DNA of 7,780 nt from Pseudomonadota bacterium (GTDB lineage: Bacteria > Pseudomonadota > Alphaproteobacteria > Rhizobiales > Beijerinckiaceae), in NCBI GenBank assembly GCA_021812505.1, contig JAKANG010000051.1, forward strand, positions 1 through 7,780. Reading direction: 5' to 3'. Shown here piece after piece: positions 7,006-7,780 of this stretch. Each line of letters starts with the position of its first letter. The first letter of the stretch is position 1. A model generated the notes under the pieces. The model saw only the letters and a program-made list of their open reading frames with translations, ran no database searches and was not told the DNA's origin. The position numbers were made by a program, and so were the translations under genes.

Positions 7006-7554
7006 ATGAGCCGCCACGTGCCGAAATCATCGCTTGTTGTGGGCCTTACTCACGAAACATCCCTCCTGGTGACGCCCGATCTGACGGTTCCCAATGTCTC
7101 CGGGCGTCTCGCCGCCTTCGGCGATATGCCGCCTGTTTTCGCCACGGCTTTCCTGGTGGCCTTTTTCGAAGCCGCCTGCATCGAATGCCTGCGCGGTCAC
7201 TTGCAGGAGGGCGAGCATACGGTTGGCGTCCACGTCGACGTCTCGCATGTCGCCGCAACGCCTGTCGGCATGAATGTCACGGTCAAAGTCAAGCTGATCG
7301 AGATCGAAGGGCGCAGGCTGACCTTCCGGGTCAGAGCGGAAGATGGGACCGGGCTCATCGGCGAGGGCGCGCACCAGCGCGCAATCATAAATATCGGCGG
7401 TTTCCTCGACCGCGTCGCGGCGAAAGCGAATTCGGGCGGTTCGGCGTGGCCGCCGGAACAGGCTCAAGCCGAGGGCCCATCCCGCAGTTACGCCGCCGGC
7501 CGCTCGTCCGGCCTATCGAACCACCACGGCCGGGCGTTGGCTTTTCGCCGTTAG
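7006..7554 (+). CDS. FlK-like acyl-CoA thioesterase (hotdog fold)
   Basis: A 182-residue hotdog-fold thioesterase resembling fluoroacetyl-CoA thioesterase FlK of Streptomyces cattleya, as I recall that sequence. Matches run from VFATAFLV through VAATPVG and EGRRLTFRV to HQRAIINI. With a constant +5 offset the FlK residues T42, E50, G69, H76 and R120 fall on T47, E55, G74, H81 and R125, so the active site is intact. FlK's gate Phe36 is M41 here, so fluoroacetyl-CoA specificity should not be assumed; hydrolysis of some short or aromatic acyl-CoA is the safe call. The hotdog domain ends near residue 140, and the remaining ~40 residues are a polar, Gly/Ser/Ala-rich tail of no known function. The ATG at 7006 has no clear Shine-Dalgarno. 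It is divergent from marR and likely shares its operator. Confidence 0.87.
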   Translation: MSRHVPKSSLVVGLTHETSLLVTPDLTVPNVSGRLAAFGDMPPVFATAFLVAFFEAACIECLRGHLQEGEHTVGVHVDVSHVAATPVGMNVTVKVKLIEIEGRRLTFRVRAEDGTGLIGEGAHQRAIINIGGFLDRVAAKANSGGSAWPPEQAQAEGPSRSYAAGRSSGLSNHHGRALAFRR

Positions 7555-7618
7555 AGCAGCGTGCGAAAATAGGGATCCCGGTTTTTCGTAATTGGCGCTG
7601 CGAAAACAAAGAATTCTA
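7552..7618. repeat. Nested palindromic intergenic element (REP/RPE-like), possible bidirectional terminator
   Basis: Three nested symmetric parts are visible: GCAGCG (7556-7561) with CGCTGC (7596-7601), CGAAAA (7564-7569) with TTTTCG (7583-7588), and a central GGGATCCC (7572-7579). A TTTTT run lies at 7582-7586. The layout (TTAGAGCA..., CGAAAA, CCGGTTTTTCG, closing arm, then AAAACAAAGAATTCTAGCG) recalls the abundant extragenic palindromes of Rhizobiales genomes. Here the arms are diverged. The thioesterase stop codon lies in its left edge and the minus-strand gene's stop in its right edge. The copy number cannot be judged from one window. Confidence 0.5.
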
Positions 7619-7780
7619 GCGCGGCTTGCGCAAAAGATCGGTGAGGGCGCCCAGGGCCTCCCGCTCGTCACGCCCACTGGCGCGGGCGATCTGGGCCAGC
7701 GACCGCCGGGGGCCGGACACGGTAAAGCCCAGGCCGCGCAGGTGGGTCACCAGGCTCTCCGGGTCGCTGCGGTAGATCGG
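7616..7780 (-). CDS. Unidentified protein, C-terminal 54 codons only
   Basis: On the minus strand a frame stays open from the window edge (7780) to TAG at 7618-7616. It was read by hand because it is too short and has no start inside the window. Codons end almost always in G or C, the pattern expected of a real gene in this genome. The visible piece begins PIYRSDPESLVTHLRGLG and ends in LTDLLRKPR. It contains an apparent helix-rich segment (SLAQIARASGRDEREALGA). I do not recognise the family. It could be the tail of an enzyme or of a DNA-binding protein, and I assign no function. It converges on the thioesterase gene across the palindromic element. Confidence 0.7.
   Translation of the reverse strand, partial: PIYRSDPESLVTHLRGLGFTVSGPRRSLAQIARASGRDEREALGALTDLLRKPR

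Noticed and set aside
6961..7017. 19-residue N-terminal extension of MarR from the GTG at 7017
   Set aside because: These codons coincide with the promoter and operator palindrome and the extension resembles no MarR N-terminus; ATG 6960 is preferred.
7572..7579. GGGATCCC as a stand-alone hairpin
   Set aside because: An 8-bp palindrome without a loop cannot form a stable RNA hairpin; it is treated as the centre of the larger nested element.
1..7780. Defence system, CRISPR array, insertion sequence or phage genes
   Set aside because: No spaced direct repeats, transposase, integrase, nuclease or toxin-antitoxin motifs were seen; all recognised genes are housekeeping or small-molecule metabolism and regulation.

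Overview
This is a GC-rich window with strongly G/C-ending codons. Its protein sequences look alphaproteobacterial: AspRS motif 2 continues into LPGEFYQLD, RimO has [12 protein letters not shown], and the spacers hold palindromic repeats of the kind I know from Rhizobiales (Hyphomicrobiales). I would place it in that order, possibly near the methylotrophic Beijerinckiaceae/Methylocystaceae, but the genus is not readable from this stretch.

Left part (1-5608), housekeeping. The window opens inside rimO (ribosomal protein S12 methylthiotransferase, + strand). It converges on a minus-strand zinc-free quinone oxidoreductase of the MDR family, with a perfect 10-bp hairpin between the two stops. Upstream of the oxidoreductase on the same strand is aspS (aspartyl-tRNA synthetase), which probably ends at its own hairpin. 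Divergent from aspS, across a 129-nt spacer, is rnd (ribonuclease D). These genes serve ribosome modification, tRNA charging and RNA 3'-end processing, and look ordinary and intact.

Right part (5609-7618), a small regulated accessory module. A MarR-family regulator and a class I SAM-dependent methyltransferase of the trans-aconitate methyltransferase (TMT1/Crg1) type form a minus-strand operon with a 4-nt GTGA overlap. Divergent from the regulator is a thioesterase closely resembling fluoroacetyl-CoA thioesterase FlK. It keeps the Thr/Glu/His active site, the glycine and the arginine, but not the Phe36 gate. The 45-nt space between the two start codons holds a clean palindrome (ATTAGCGCTAAT) inside a sigma-70-like promoter for the MarR gene. 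This suggests autorepression and possibly joint control of both sides. This module is the most interesting part of the window.

Right edge (7552-7780). A nested palindromic element resembling Rhizobiales REP/RPE-type intergenic repeats spans the junction between the thioesterase stop and the stop of a minus-strand gene that runs off the window. Only the last 54 codons of that gene are visible and I do not recognise it.

No rRNA or tRNA gene, CRISPR array, insertion sequence or phage gene is visible, and no gene-free stretch exceeds 300 bases.
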